Positions 16,483-24,899 of a stretch of DNA of 34,914 nt are shown piece after piece. The translations under genes and the position numbers were made by a program. The stretch lies in contig JAIDHX010000051.1 of NCBI GenBank assembly GCA_029053015.1, forward strand, positions 1 through 34,914, written 5' to 3'. The notes beneath the pieces are model-generated. The model worked only from the letters and a program-made list of their open reading frames with translations. It was not told the DNA's origin and searched no databases. The first letter of the stretch is position 1. Each line of letters starts with the position of its first letter. This DNA is from Lachnospiraceae bacterium (lineage in GTDB: Bacteria > Bacillota > Clostridia > Lachnospirales > Lachnospiraceae).

Positions 16483-18730
16483 ATTGCAAAAGATATGGTA
16501 CAAACGCAGTTTCCTGTTCTCAATTTGTGCATTGTTGGTTTTACATGTTTTTTTTCTGTGGTACACAAACCTTGGAGGGGAAAGAACGCCGGCACTTTCC
16601 GCATACAAAAGCTTTCAATCTGATATATCAAAAATGTCCGAAATGGAAAAGAGGGCATATCTCGAAAATCGAAAGGAAACTATCGATGGTGTTTCTTTTG
16701 TAAGAAGTATTCTATCCATGCAGAACAGCGAAATGGGCGATATCTTTGCGAAGCAGGAGATGGACGCACATCCGGGCGTGTTCGAGGCCTATTATGACTT
16801 GTATGAATCCGGCGAATATCTGCATTATACAAATTCATTAGAATTGGAAAGCATATTTTTAAATGAATTGTATGCAGAGGAATATAAAGTGGCAATGTAT
16901 GATGCCTACCTAAAGTCCGTACAGGAAAGTAAAAATGTACTCAGTGGGATTTCCATTTTCGGAGAACAGGATGAAGACAATTTTTCTTCCCGAAACATTC
17001 AAAAAAGCGCCGCAGATTATGCGGATTTAACCACGGAGGGAATATGCTGGACGCCTTCCAAAACCATCGTTTCTACAATGGAAAGCGCATGGACGGACAT
17101 TCTTCTGATTCTGCTGTCTTTTCTGTTTGTAGGAAGCCTAATTACGGAGGAAAAACAAAAAGGGCTTATTTTGATTACACGCGGTAGCAAATACGGAATC
17201 AGTCACAGCATAGTGGCAAAGCTTTCAGCGCTTCTCATTCACTGCCTTGTCTCTTCTGCGTTATTTTTCGGTATCAATTACCTCTTTTTCGGCTTTTGTG
17301 CCGGATGGTGCGATGTGACTGCTAAGCTGCAATCGTTGGCACCGTATAGGGAAAGCAATTTGCCGGTCAGTATATCAGGGTATCTTCTACTTTCTGTTTT
17401 GACAAAAGGTCTGGTGATATTTGGAGCGGGTGCAGTACTGACAGCAGTTTGTATTCTTTCGGAGAATATGGTGCTGCCCTATTTAATTGGGCTGGTTCTT
17501 TGGGCGGTCAGTTGGGTGCTGTATCAGTTTGTTCCCGCAGCATCCAAATTAAGCATGGCAAAGTATATCAATCTGTTTGGCATTTTAAGAACCGAAAATT
17601 TGTATGGTGCTTATTTAAATCTGGATATTGGAGGATATCCATTCTCCCGTGTGGTCTTGTCGTGGATTGCAATTGGCATTGTTGTCCTGAGCGGCAGCGT
17701 CCTCAGCTATGTTTTTTTCCTACAAGGAAAGAGATTACAGATAAAGCGCGGGGTGAAACGCGTTTCTTTTCCGTTTCGCCTTCATGCCTGCCTAATCCGG
17801 CACGAAAGCTATAAAATTCTCTTTACAAATCATGCGCTGGTTATTTTGCTGGTGTTTTGTGCATTAATTGGTTATAACGAGCTGGCCCGCAGCTACACCC
17901 CTTCTGTGCAGGAACAATACTATCAGGATATTATGTTACAGTTAGAGGGAAAACAGACCGATGAAAAAACCAACTTGATTGAAGCCGAATCGGCAAGATA
18001 TCAGGAAGCGTTTGAAGAAATCAGCAGAATAGACACGGCGGTTGCCTTAGGTGAAATCGACGAGAAAACCGGCAATGCCATGAAAATAAAATGGTACGGT
18101 ATTACCTCCTTTTATCCGGCTTTTCAGAGAGTTGAGAGGCAGCATCAGTTTGTCAGCGAAAATGACGGGAACTATATCTATGATACAGGATACCTGTATT
18201 TACTCGGCATTATGGGAGATGGTGTACGGAATGACTTTCTTTTGCTGACAGTAGGAATGATTCTTGCCTTCAGCCATGTGGTTTCTGTGGAATACCAGAA
18301 TGGAGTATGGGGCATATTGTGCGCAACCGCAAAAGGAAAGCATGGAATCAGAATTCGAAAAATTGTGGTATGCCTCCTGTGGGCTGCCATATTCTCTGCC
18401 CTGCCGCTTATTTGCAGATTTATCCGTGTTTCCGCAGTATTTCCCGTTCATGGTCTGTTTTTTGCAGCCAGGAATATCCCGTTCTATCAAGGCTGGCCTG
18501 TCTTTGTGCCGGCAATTGGGCTTATCCTGTTGAAGCTGGTTTTACAGATAATGTCCGGATGTATTCTTACCATATTCGTGCTGGTGTTTTCCGGATGGCG
18601 TAAAAATCATGTCCAGGCAATCTTTTTTGGCTCTCTGTTTCTCTGTGTTCCGGTTATTTTGACAGTACTGGGCTTTGGGTTTGCGCAATGGTTTTCGCTA
18701 TACCCACTGTATTCCTATATTTTAGGTTAG
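16460..18730 (+). CDS. large ABC-2 type permease
   Basis: A 756-residue membrane subunit. A first hydrophobic segment lies at about 15-33, followed by a charged region of about 170 residues, then groups of five to six segments near 205-430. A second cytosol-to-outside unit starts near 455 (FTNHALVILLVFCALIGYNE) and ends with about five segments. The protein thus looks like two fused ABC-2 halves, each with one long external loop after its first helix. ATG 16460 lies after GGAGGAAGG. Fused ABC-2 permeases of this size occur beside single ATPases, which would then act as homodimers. Confidence 0.85.
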   Translation: MRRLVRFELQKIWYKRSFLFSICALLVLHVFFLWYTNLGGERTPALSAYKSFQSDISKMSEMEKRAYLENRKETIDGVSFVRSILSMQNSEMGDIFAKQEMDAHPGVFEAYYDLYESGEYLHYTNSLELESIFLNELYAEEYKVAMYDAYLKSVQESKNVLSGISIFGEQDEDNFSSRNIQKSAADYADLTTEGICWTPSKTIVSTMESAWTDILLILLSFLFVGSLITEEKQKGLILITRGSKYGISHSIVAKLSALLIHCLVSSALFFGINYLFFGFCAGWCDVTAKLQSLAPYRESNLPVSISGYLLLSVLTKGLVIFGAGAVLTAVCILSENMVLPYLIGLVLWAVSWVLYQFVPAASKLSMAKYINLFGILRTENLYGAYLNLDIGGYPFSRVVLSWIAIGIVVLSGSVLSYVFFLQGKRLQIKRGVKRVSFPFRLHACLIRHESYKILFTNHALVILLVFCALIGYNELARSYTPSVQEQYYQDIMLQLEGKQTDEKTNLIEAESARYQEAFEEISRIDTAVALGEIDEKTGNAMKIKWYGITSFYPAFQRVERQHQFVSENDGNYIYDTGYLYLLGIMGDGVRNDFLLLTVGMILAFSHVVSVEYQNGVWGILCATAKGKHGIRIRKIVVCLLWAAIFSALPLICRFIRVSAVFPVHGLFFAARNIPFYQGWPVFVPAIGLILLKLVLQIMSGCILTIFVLVFSGWRKNHVQAIFFGSLFLCVPVILTVLGFGFAQWFSLYPLYSYILG

Positions 18731-18799
18731 TGTCCGGTTATGACATGGAAATGTCCGTTCATACAAAATGAGAATTAAAAATGAAAGGAAGACTTCAAA

Positions 18800-18828
18800 T
18801 TGACAAGAGGTATGATATATGTCATGAT
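18800..18828 (+). promoter_or_regulatory. possible promoter for the YdeI-like gene
   Basis: TTGACA (18800-18805) with CATGAT 17 bases downstream (18823-18828). The -35 is perfect and the -10 matches four of six positions. Confidence 0.4.
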
Positions 18829-18879
18829 GATTACATAACTGTGCTTTAACGGATAATGCGGCCGAAAGGGGAATACATC

Positions 18880-19440
18880 ATGAGTGATATAATGGAATTT
18901 GCCGACAGAGAAGAATTTAGGAAATGGCTTTATGAGAACTGTTTGTCAGAGACCGGCATTTGGCTTTTATTTGGCAAAGCTGGCGGACCGAAAACAATAA
19001 AAGCAGAGGAAGCACTTGAAGAAGCCCTCTGCTTTGGCTGGATTGACGGACAGATGCAAAGCATTGACGATAAAACTTATAAGAAATATTTCTCTATGCG
19101 CAGGGAGAAGAGCAAGTGGTCAGAGAAAAATAAGGCATTGGTGGGAAGCCTTGAAGAACGGGGGCTTATGACTGATTTCGGCAGAAAGAAGATTGAGGAA
19201 GCCAAAAAAAACGGCCAGTGGGACGCGCCCAAACCCGCAGCAATTACAGAGGAACAGATTGCGCAGCTTTCCGCGCTGCTGGAAGGACATGAGCCAGCCT
19301 GCACAAACTGGATGGCCATGCCCTTATCCGTAAAGAAAACCTATACGCGGGCGTATTTTGACGCAAAGACAGATGCCGGACGGGAAAAGAGAATCGCCTG
19401 GATAGTGGATAGGCTCAATAAAAATTTAAAACCGATGTAA
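18880..19440 (+). CDS. YdeI/OmpD-associated family protein
   Basis: A 186-residue cytosolic protein. REEFRKWLYENCLSETGIWL, then EEALCFGWIDGQ and RRKSKWSEKN-like residues in the middle identify the YdeI/OmpD-associated family, sometimes called bacteriocin-protection or DUF1801-related proteins. The C-terminal half with YTRAYFDAKTDAGREKRI is the usual helical end. AAAGGGGA at 18865-18872 selects ATG 18880 over ATG 18856. The family function is not established; some members contribute to resistance to cationic peptides, which would fit the neighbourhood. Confidence 0.82.
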   Translation: MSDIMEFADREEFRKWLYENCLSETGIWLLFGKAGGPKTIKAEEALEEALCFGWIDGQMQSIDDKTYKKYFSMRREKSKWSEKNKALVGSLEERGLMTDFGRKKIEEAKKNGQWDAPKPAAITEEQIAQLSALLEGHEPACTNWMAMPLSVKKTYTRAYFDAKTDAGREKRIAWIVDRLNKNLKPM

Positions 19441-19468
19441 CAGATGGGAAATCTTTTGCTGAATGACA

Positions 19469-19497
19469 TTGACAGAAAAGTATGTTTCCATTAAAAT
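19469..19497 (+). promoter_or_regulatory. promoter of the heterodimeric exporter operon
   Basis: TTGACA (19469-19474), a 17-base spacer and TAAAAT (19492-19497). Transcription should begin near 19504, just before the hairpin at 19515, giving a leader of about 85 bases. Confidence 0.7.
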
Positions 19498-19514
19498 ATA
19501 GGTATATGCTTAGA

Positions 19515-19550
19515 GGGGTTCACCGAGGCGGCTGGTGAACTCCTTCTTTT
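19515..19550 (+). terminator. leader hairpin with short T-run, candidate attenuator
   Basis: GGGGTTCACC (19515-19524) pairs with GGTGAACTCC (19534-19543), ten pairs with one G-T, then TTCTTTT. Since a strong promoter lies directly upstream, the hairpin falls inside the exporter's leader and may terminate transcription conditionally. It could instead simply end the YdeI-like transcript. Confidence 0.55.
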
Positions 19551-19588
19551 GCGGTCTTTGAGTATATTCAGAAAGAAAGGGAATACAT

Positions 19589-21370
19589 ATGATATTTGGT
19601 AAATATATCAACCGGTACTACTTCAAATATGCCGGATGGCTGGTACTGGGACTGATTTCGCTGGTCGCGGTGGACTATCTGCAGTTGGAAATCCCCAAGT
19701 TGTACCGTCTGGTAATCAATGGCATGAACAGCGGCAGTGTCAGCGTGGATGGGGGGCAGGTGGCGTTTGACGTGAATTTTCTGCTGGACAGTATCTGTAT
19801 GCCTATGGTGGGAATCATTCTGGCAATGGTTTTCGGACGTTTCCTGTGGAGAGTATGCTTTTTCGGTTCCGGGGTGCGTCTGGCGACAGACTTGCGCAAC
19901 CGGATGTTTGACCATGCCAAGGATTTGAGCAGGGAATACTATCAGGTCAACAAGGTTGGAAATCTGATGAGTCTGTTTACCAACGATTTGGACACCGTGC
20001 AGGAGTGTTTTGGCTGGGGCGTTATGATGTTCTTCGACGCTCTGCTGCTGGGCGTGCTGGCGGTGGTGAATATGTGGAAGATGGATTCGCTGTTGACGTT
20101 GCTGTCCCTGATACCCATGGCATTTCTGCTGGCGGCGGCAACGGTGATAGGCAAGCAGATGATGAAAAAGTGGGACATCCGGCAGGAGGCATTTTCCAAG
20201 CTTTCCGATTTTTCGCAGGAGAGCTTTTCCGGCATTGCGGTAATCAAGGCTTTTGTCAAAGAGGCCAAGGAACTGATGGCATTTCGGAAGCTGAACGAAG
20301 AGAACGAAGAAGCCAACATGGATCATACTAAGACCTCTGTTCTGATGCGAATTGTCGTGATGCTGTTTGTGGAGAGCGTTATTTGTGTGATTCTGGGCTA
20401 TGGCGGATATCTTGTGTATGCGGGCAGGTTCAACGCAGGGCAATTGGTGGAATTCATCGGCTATTTTAACGCCGTTATCTGGCCCATCATGGCGGTATCC
20501 GAATTGATTGATATGACTTCCCGCGGCAAGGCGTCTCTGGATCGTCTGAGCGAACTGCTGGATGCGAAAATTGACGTGGCGGATAGAGCGGACAGCGAGG
20601 GTCTGGAAAATGTCAGGGGCGACATAGAGTTTCGGAACCTGACCTTCCGTTATCCGGATGGCGAGTATGACGCGCTGAAAAACGTGTCCTTCACCATCAA
20701 GGCAGGGGAGAATGTCGGGCTGGTAGGCAAAACCGGTTCCGGCAAGACCACGCTGGTGGATTTACTTCTTCGTACCTATAATGTAGAGGACGGCACGCTG
20801 TTTGTTGACGGACATGACGTGAATGATGTCAAAATCCGCGACCTTAGGGCGTTCTGCGCCTATGTACCGCAGGACAATTTCCTGTTCTCCGATACCATTG
20901 AAAACAATATTGCCTTTGGTGTGGAAACATATAGTGCCGGAAGCATTGTGCAGGCAGCAAAGCTTGCCGATGTGGACAGCAATATCAAGGAGTTCCAGCA
21001 GGGCTACGGCACCATCCTGGGCGAGCGGGGCGTCACGGTTTCGGGCGGGCAGAAGCAGAGAATATCCATAGCCCGGGCGCTGATGAAGGACGCACCGATT
21101 TTGATTTTGGATGATTCCGTATCTGCAGTGGATACCAAGACCGAGGCGGCAATCCTTGAAAATCTGCGGACGACCAGACAGGGCAAAACGACCATCCTGA
21201 TTGCCCATCGAATTTCTACCATTGAAAAGATGGACAAAATCCTGTTCATTGATGATGGGGAACTGGTGGCTGTGGGTACGCATGAAGAATTGTATGCAGA
21301 CTGCCCGGCATACCATAAGATGGTGGAACTTCAGAAACTTGAGGAGGAAGGAGATATTCACAATGAATGA
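19589..21370 (+). CDS. heterodimeric ABC exporter subunit with degenerate ATP site (BmrC/TM287-like)
   Basis: A 593-residue half transporter with six membrane helices (about 15-310) and a nucleotide-binding domain. Walker A is GKTGSGKTT (380-388), the signature VSGGQ is at 484-488, and the Walker B end ILILDDS has Asp509 where the catalytic Glu is expected. The H-loop is His540. That Asp marks the degenerate site of heterodimeric exporters such as BmrCD, LmrCD and TM287/288, which export drugs. The following gene has the complementary altered signature. ATG 19589 follows AAAGAAAGGG. Codons are somewhat more GC-rich than in the neighbouring genes to the left. Confidence 0.92.
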   Translation: MIFGKYINRYYFKYAGWLVLGLISLVAVDYLQLEIPKLYRLVINGMNSGSVSVDGGQVAFDVNFLLDSICMPMVGIILAMVFGRFLWRVCFFGSGVRLATDLRNRMFDHAKDLSREYYQVNKVGNLMSLFTNDLDTVQECFGWGVMMFFDALLLGVLAVVNMWKMDSLLTLLSLIPMAFLLAAATVIGKQMMKKWDIRQEAFSKLSDFSQESFSGIAVIKAFVKEAKELMAFRKLNEENEEANMDHTKTSVLMRIVVMLFVESVICVILGYGGYLVYAGRFNAGQLVEFIGYFNAVIWPIMAVSELIDMTSRGKASLDRLSELLDAKIDVADRADSEGLENVRGDIEFRNLTFRYPDGEYDALKNVSFTIKAGENVGLVGKTGSGKTTLVDLLLRTYNVEDGTLFVDGHDVNDVKIRDLRAFCAYVPQDNFLFSDTIENNIAFGVETYSAGSIVQAAKLADVDSNIKEFQQGYGTILGERGVTVSGGQKQRISIARALMKDAPILILDDSVSAVDTKTEAAILENLRTTRQGKTTILIAHRISTIEKMDKILFIDDGELVAVGTHEELYADCPAYHKMVELQKLEEEGDIHNE

Positions 21371-23249
21371 GTATTTGCCTGTGTTGATTGTGGGCGCTAT
21401 CATTGGCGTCTTTACGATATTATTTCTGATTGCCTACTGGGTACTGCGGAAAATGAAAGATAATTCGGAAAAAGAGAGGAACATGCCGGACGGTGAGATT
21501 GTGCGGCGGCTGATGCGTTATGCCAGACCCTACTGGAAGAACTTTGTGCTGGTATTCTTTGTCATGGTATTTTCCATCGTGTATGACCTGGTGTCACCGC
21601 TGATTATCGGACGAATTCAGGGGCTTATCAAAAATGATTTTGAACTGCACCAGTTATATGTCATGGTGGGGATATATGCGGGGATTCTGGTGGTTTCCAT
21701 GGTCTGCACCTATCTGCAGGCGATGATTTTGCAGAAAACGGGGCAGAAGATACTGTCCCAAATCCGACTGGATGTGTTTACCCACATTGAGAAACTCAGC
21801 CATGAGCAGTTAAATGACATTCCCGTGGGCAAGCTGGTGACGAGAGTGTCAAATGATCCCGATGCCATTTCTTATATGTTCACCAATATTCTGGTGACAT
21901 TGGCGAAGAACTCCATGGTAATCGTAGGTGTGCTGGGAGCCATGTTGATGCTGAATTATGCGCTGACCCTGATGGTATTGTGCTTTGTACCTTTTGTGGT
22001 GCTGTTTACCGTGATTTTCCGGAAGTTTTCCCGCAAGGTACACCGTCAGGTCAACAACGCCACCACGGACCTCAACACCTACCTGTCTGAAAACTTGTCC
22101 GGTATGAAAATTACCCAGATTTTTAACAGGGAAGAGCAGAAAATGAACGATTTTTTGAGCCGCAGCCGTAATCTGGAGAAGGCAAAGCTTAACAGGATGT
22201 TTGTCTTTGGTATTTTTCAGCCCATGGTTTATATGCTCTATATCTCCTCAAATCTGTGTCTGTTCTATTTTGGGGCGAAGGGCTATATCAAGGATATCCA
22301 TTATTTCGGGCAGGTGATAGACAGCAGCGTCATGGTGTCCTTTTACATGTATATTTCCCGCTTTTTCAATCCCATCCAGACTCTGGCGGAGCAGTTTGAT
22401 ATGCTGCAGCGCTCCTTTGCTGCGGCGGAAAAGATATTTACCATCATGGATATGGAGCCGGAAGTGGTTGACGCTCCGGACGCAATTGAACTGTCAGAGC
22501 TTCGGGGCGAAATCGAATTTAAGGACGTCTGGTTTTGCTATAAACCTGACGAGTGGGTGTTAAAAGGCGTCAGCTTCCATGTGGAGCCGAAGCAGACAGT
22601 GGCGTTTGTCGGTTCTACCGGTTCCGGAAAGACCACGATCTTAAGCCTGATATGCCGCAATTATGATATCCAGAAAGGGCAGATACTCATTGACGGCATC
22701 GATATCCGGAAAATAAAGATATCCTCCCTGCGGCAGCACTTTGGACAGATGCTTCAGGATGTGTTTTTGTTCTCCGGCGATATCCGCAGCAACATTCTGC
22801 TGCGCAAGGAGGATGTGACCGACGAGGAAGTGTGGGAGGCATGCCGCTATGTCAACGCGGACGCTTTTATCGGCAAGCTGGAAAGCGGGCTGGACGAAGC
22901 AGTGCGTGAGCGGGGCAACAATTTCTCCGCCGGTCAGCGGCAGTTACTTTCTTTCGCCCGCACTATCATTCACAAGCCTTCCGTCATGATTCTGGACGAG
23001 GCTACCGCCAACATCGATACGGAGACGGAACTGCTGATTCAGGACAGTCTGGAGAAAATGAAGAATATCGGCACCATGCTCATTGTGGCACACCGGCTTT
23101 CCACCATCCAGCATTCGGACAACATTATTCTGCTGTCCCATGGCAAAATTGTGGAGCAGGGCAATCATCAGCAGCTTTTGTCCCAGAGAGGTAAATATTA
23201 CAACCTCTATACTTTGCAGTACAATAAACAGCAGCTTCAGAATTCCTGA
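21363..23249 (+). CDS. heterodimeric ABC exporter subunit with catalytic ATP site (BmrD/TM288-like)
   Basis: A 628-residue half transporter. The frame is open to 21201, but AGGAGGAAGGAG (21342-21353) places the start at ATG 21363, overlapping the first subunit's stop by 8 bases. An additional N-terminal helix (5-28) precedes the usual six. Walker A is GSTGSGKTT (417-425). The signature reads FSAGQ (521-525), not LSGGQ. Walker B is VMILDE with catalytic Glu546, and the H-loop is His577. A non-canonical signature here, pairing with the degenerate Walker B of the partner, is exactly the heterodimeric exporter pattern. Confidence 0.93.
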   Translation: MNEYLPVLIVGAIIGVFTILFLIAYWVLRKMKDNSEKERNMPDGEIVRRLMRYARPYWKNFVLVFFVMVFSIVYDLVSPLIIGRIQGLIKNDFELHQLYVMVGIYAGILVVSMVCTYLQAMILQKTGQKILSQIRLDVFTHIEKLSHEQLNDIPVGKLVTRVSNDPDAISYMFTNILVTLAKNSMVIVGVLGAMLMLNYALTLMVLCFVPFVVLFTVIFRKFSRKVHRQVNNATTDLNTYLSENLSGMKITQIFNREEQKMNDFLSRSRNLEKAKLNRMFVFGIFQPMVYMLYISSNLCLFYFGAKGYIKDIHYFGQVIDSSVMVSFYMYISRFFNPIQTLAEQFDMLQRSFAAAEKIFTIMDMEPEVVDAPDAIELSELRGEIEFKDVWFCYKPDEWVLKGVSFHVEPKQTVAFVGSTGSGKTTILSLICRNYDIQKGQILIDGIDIRKIKISSLRQHFGQMLQDVFLFSGDIRSNILLRKEDVTDEEVWEACRYVNADAFIGKLESGLDEAVRERGNNFSAGQRQLLSFARTIIHKPSVMILDEATANIDTETELLIQDSLEKMKNIGTMLIVAHRLSTIQHSDNIILLSHGKIVEQGNHQQLLSQRGKYYNLYTLQYNKQQLQNS

Positions 23250-23263
23250 AAAATCAAGGAATC

Positions 23264-24073
23264 TTAATCCGTAATAGATTTCATAAATACAGAATTAAAT
23301 TCTGCAAGCTGGTCATAGACAATGCCGTGGCCGCTGTCGGGTAAAGTGATAAGCCTGGAGCCGCAGATGCTTTCGTGCTGTATTTCGGCAAGCTCATTGG
23401 AGACAATAACGTCTTTGCCGCCATGAATGATATAGGTGGGTACCTGCACACATTGCAGATCCTTTCTGACATCTTCATCGCGCAAGGCAATGGCACTCTT
23501 TATGGTTCCGATTCCCGACGCGGACAAAGCAATGTCTCTGAACCAGTCGATAACGGCCTCCGAATGTGGGCATGCAAAAAGCTGTCTGCTGAAATTCAGG
23601 CATAGCTGGGGTCTGTCGGTTTCGGCAAGGCTTATCAGGTCATTTACTTCCTGTACCGTTTTTCCATATGGGCAGCACGGGTGTTGCACAAAGCATGGGG
23701 CGGCTGCGGAGAGCAGAATCAGTTTGCATACGCCAAATCCATTGTAACGATTCAGATATCTTAGGGCGATTGCGCCGCCCATGGAAAAACCAACAAGAAT
23801 AAATCTTTTCAGGCAAAGCTGCCGGACTATCTGAAATATATCAGCAGCCATCTGGTTATAAGAATATCCGTACACGGGCGTATCTGACCTGCCAAAGCCT
23901 CTTAAATCCACTGCAACTACACGATATCCGCAGTTCGTAAGCAGGTTTATCTGATATTCAAAGATTTGATGGGACAGCGGCCATCCGTGAATCAGAAAAA
24001 CAGTCTGCTGTTCCTGTGGATTATAGTCATAGACGGCAATCTTTGTCCCGTCGTCTGATGTGATATAATACAT
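23264..24073 (-). CDS. alpha/beta-fold hydrolase
   Basis: A 269-residue soluble enzyme. The oxyanion motif HGWP is at 29-32 and the nucleophile elbow GFSMGG at 95-100 has Ser97. Asp221 (IIHGGKDV) and His249 (PDSGHG) complete the triad. VVAVDLRGFGRSD (52-64) is typical of haloperoxidase/epoxide hydrolase-like members. The substrate is unknown. The start ATG 24073 has AGAGG upstream. It is convergent with the exporter, with only 14 bases between them and a weak hairpin there. Confidence 0.9.
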   Translation of the reverse strand: MYYITSDDGTKIAVYDYNPQEQQTVFLIHGWPLSHQIFEYQINLLTNCGYRVVAVDLRGFGRSDTPVYGYSYNQMAADIFQIVRQLCLKRFILVGFSMGGAIALRYLNRYNGFGVCKLILLSAAAPCFVQHPCCPYGKTVQEVNDLISLAETDRPQLCLNFSRQLFACPHSEAVIDWFRDIALSASGIGTIKSAIALRDEDVRKDLQCVQVPTYIIHGGKDVIVSNELAEIQHESICGSRLITLPDSGHGIVYDQLAEFNSVFMKSITD

Positions 24074-24197
24074 AAATACCTCTGTAAGTGATTTCCTGAT
24101 ATTTTATGCAGACAGATTGATTCAGGTTAATCGCTTTCTTTTTTGGCTCAAATATGCTATTCTTTTTTTATCCGGCAATTACGAGGAGGAGAGAAAA

Positions 24198-24668
24198 ATG
24201 GCAATCGAAAGAGTAAAGGCATATTTCAGGGAACATGGAATGGAAGAAAGGATTCAGGAATTTGACGTATCCAGCGCAACAGTGGAGCTTGCCGCCGCAG
24301 CGCTGCATTGCGAGCCGCAGAGAATAGCCAAGACGCTTTCTTTTATGGTGGACGGACATGTGGTGCTGGTGGTGGGTGCAGGGGATACGAAAATTGACAA
24401 TCCCAAATATAAGGCGCAGTTTGGTACCAAGGCAAAGATGCTCTCACCGGAAGAAGCGGAAACACTGGTGGGTCATGCCGTGGGCGGCGTATGCCCTTTT
24501 GCAGTAAATGAGGGAGTCGATGTGTACCTTGACGTATCACTGAAACGATTTGAGACGGTTTTTCCGGCCTGCGGAAGCGGAAACAGTGCAATCGAACTTA
24601 CGATTCCCGAATTGGAGGAACATTCCGGATATAAGGGATGGGTGGATGTCTGTAAAGGGTATGTGTGA
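24198..24668 (+). CDS. YbaK/EbsC-type aminoacyl-tRNA deacylase
   Basis: A 156-residue protein of the YbaK/ProX deacylase superfamily, which hydrolyses mischarged tRNAs in trans. EFDVSSATVELAAAALHCEP, the conserved Lys in IAKTLSF (near 44) and VGGVCPFAV (about 101-109) are typical. The frame runs from 24117, but GAGGAGAG at 24183-24194 points to ATG 24198. It is divergent from the hydrolase and ends shortly before a strong terminator. Confidence 0.88.
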   Translation: MAIERVKAYFREHGMEERIQEFDVSSATVELAAAALHCEPQRIAKTLSFMVDGHVVLVVGAGDTKIDNPKYKAQFGTKAKMLSPEEAETLVGHAVGGVCPFAVNEGVDVYLDVSLKRFETVFPACGSGNSAIELTIPELEEHSGYKGWVDVCKGYV

Positions 24669-24703
24669 GAACTGCGCTTATCATGCAGATAAAGTGATGT
24701 GGT

Positions 24704-24744
24704 GTGCTTTGCGGTTGATTTAACTTCTGCAAAGCACTCTTTTT
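24704..24744 (+). terminator. intrinsic terminator after the YbaK-like gene
   Basis: GTGCTTTGC (24704-24712) pairs perfectly with GCAAAGCAC (24729-24737), followed by TCTTTTT. It isolates the downstream HTH-PurM operon from read-through. Confidence 0.88.
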
Positions 24745-24800
24745 ATGCCAAAACTCAACTGGCGGTTGATATGTCGGAAAATAATTCGCGAAAGCGCTTA

Positions 24801-24829
24801 TTGCAGCGGTATATACCGTATGGTATATT
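24801..24829 (+). promoter_or_regulatory. promoter with palindrome in its spacer, before the HTH-PurM gene
   Basis: TTGCAG (24801-24806), a 17-base spacer and TATATT (24824-24829). The spacer contains the 12-base perfect palindrome CGGTATATACCG (24807-24818), and GGTATAT recurs at 24822-24828, 14 bases after its first copy. A helix-turn-helix dimer bound here would cover the promoter, so this is the likely operator of the downstream regulator. Confidence 0.55.
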
Positions 24830-24899
24830 TGAAATGCAGAAGAGACAGAATTGCAATATAAGACAGATTTTATTGCGATTATGGAAAGGCGGGATACGT

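Noticed and set aside
19568..20443. 291-codon open frame on the minus strand
   Set aside because: It lies entirely opposite the exporter gene at 19589, is rich in His and Gln as antisense frames often are, and has no ribosome site or family resemblance.
20762..21403. 213-codon minus-strand open frame
   Set aside because: Antisense to the nucleotide-binding domain of the exporter, with no recognisable domain.
23242..23262. Terminator between the exporter and the hydrolase
   Set aside because: ATTCCT/AGGAAT makes only six pairs and there is no T-run, so the support is too weak.
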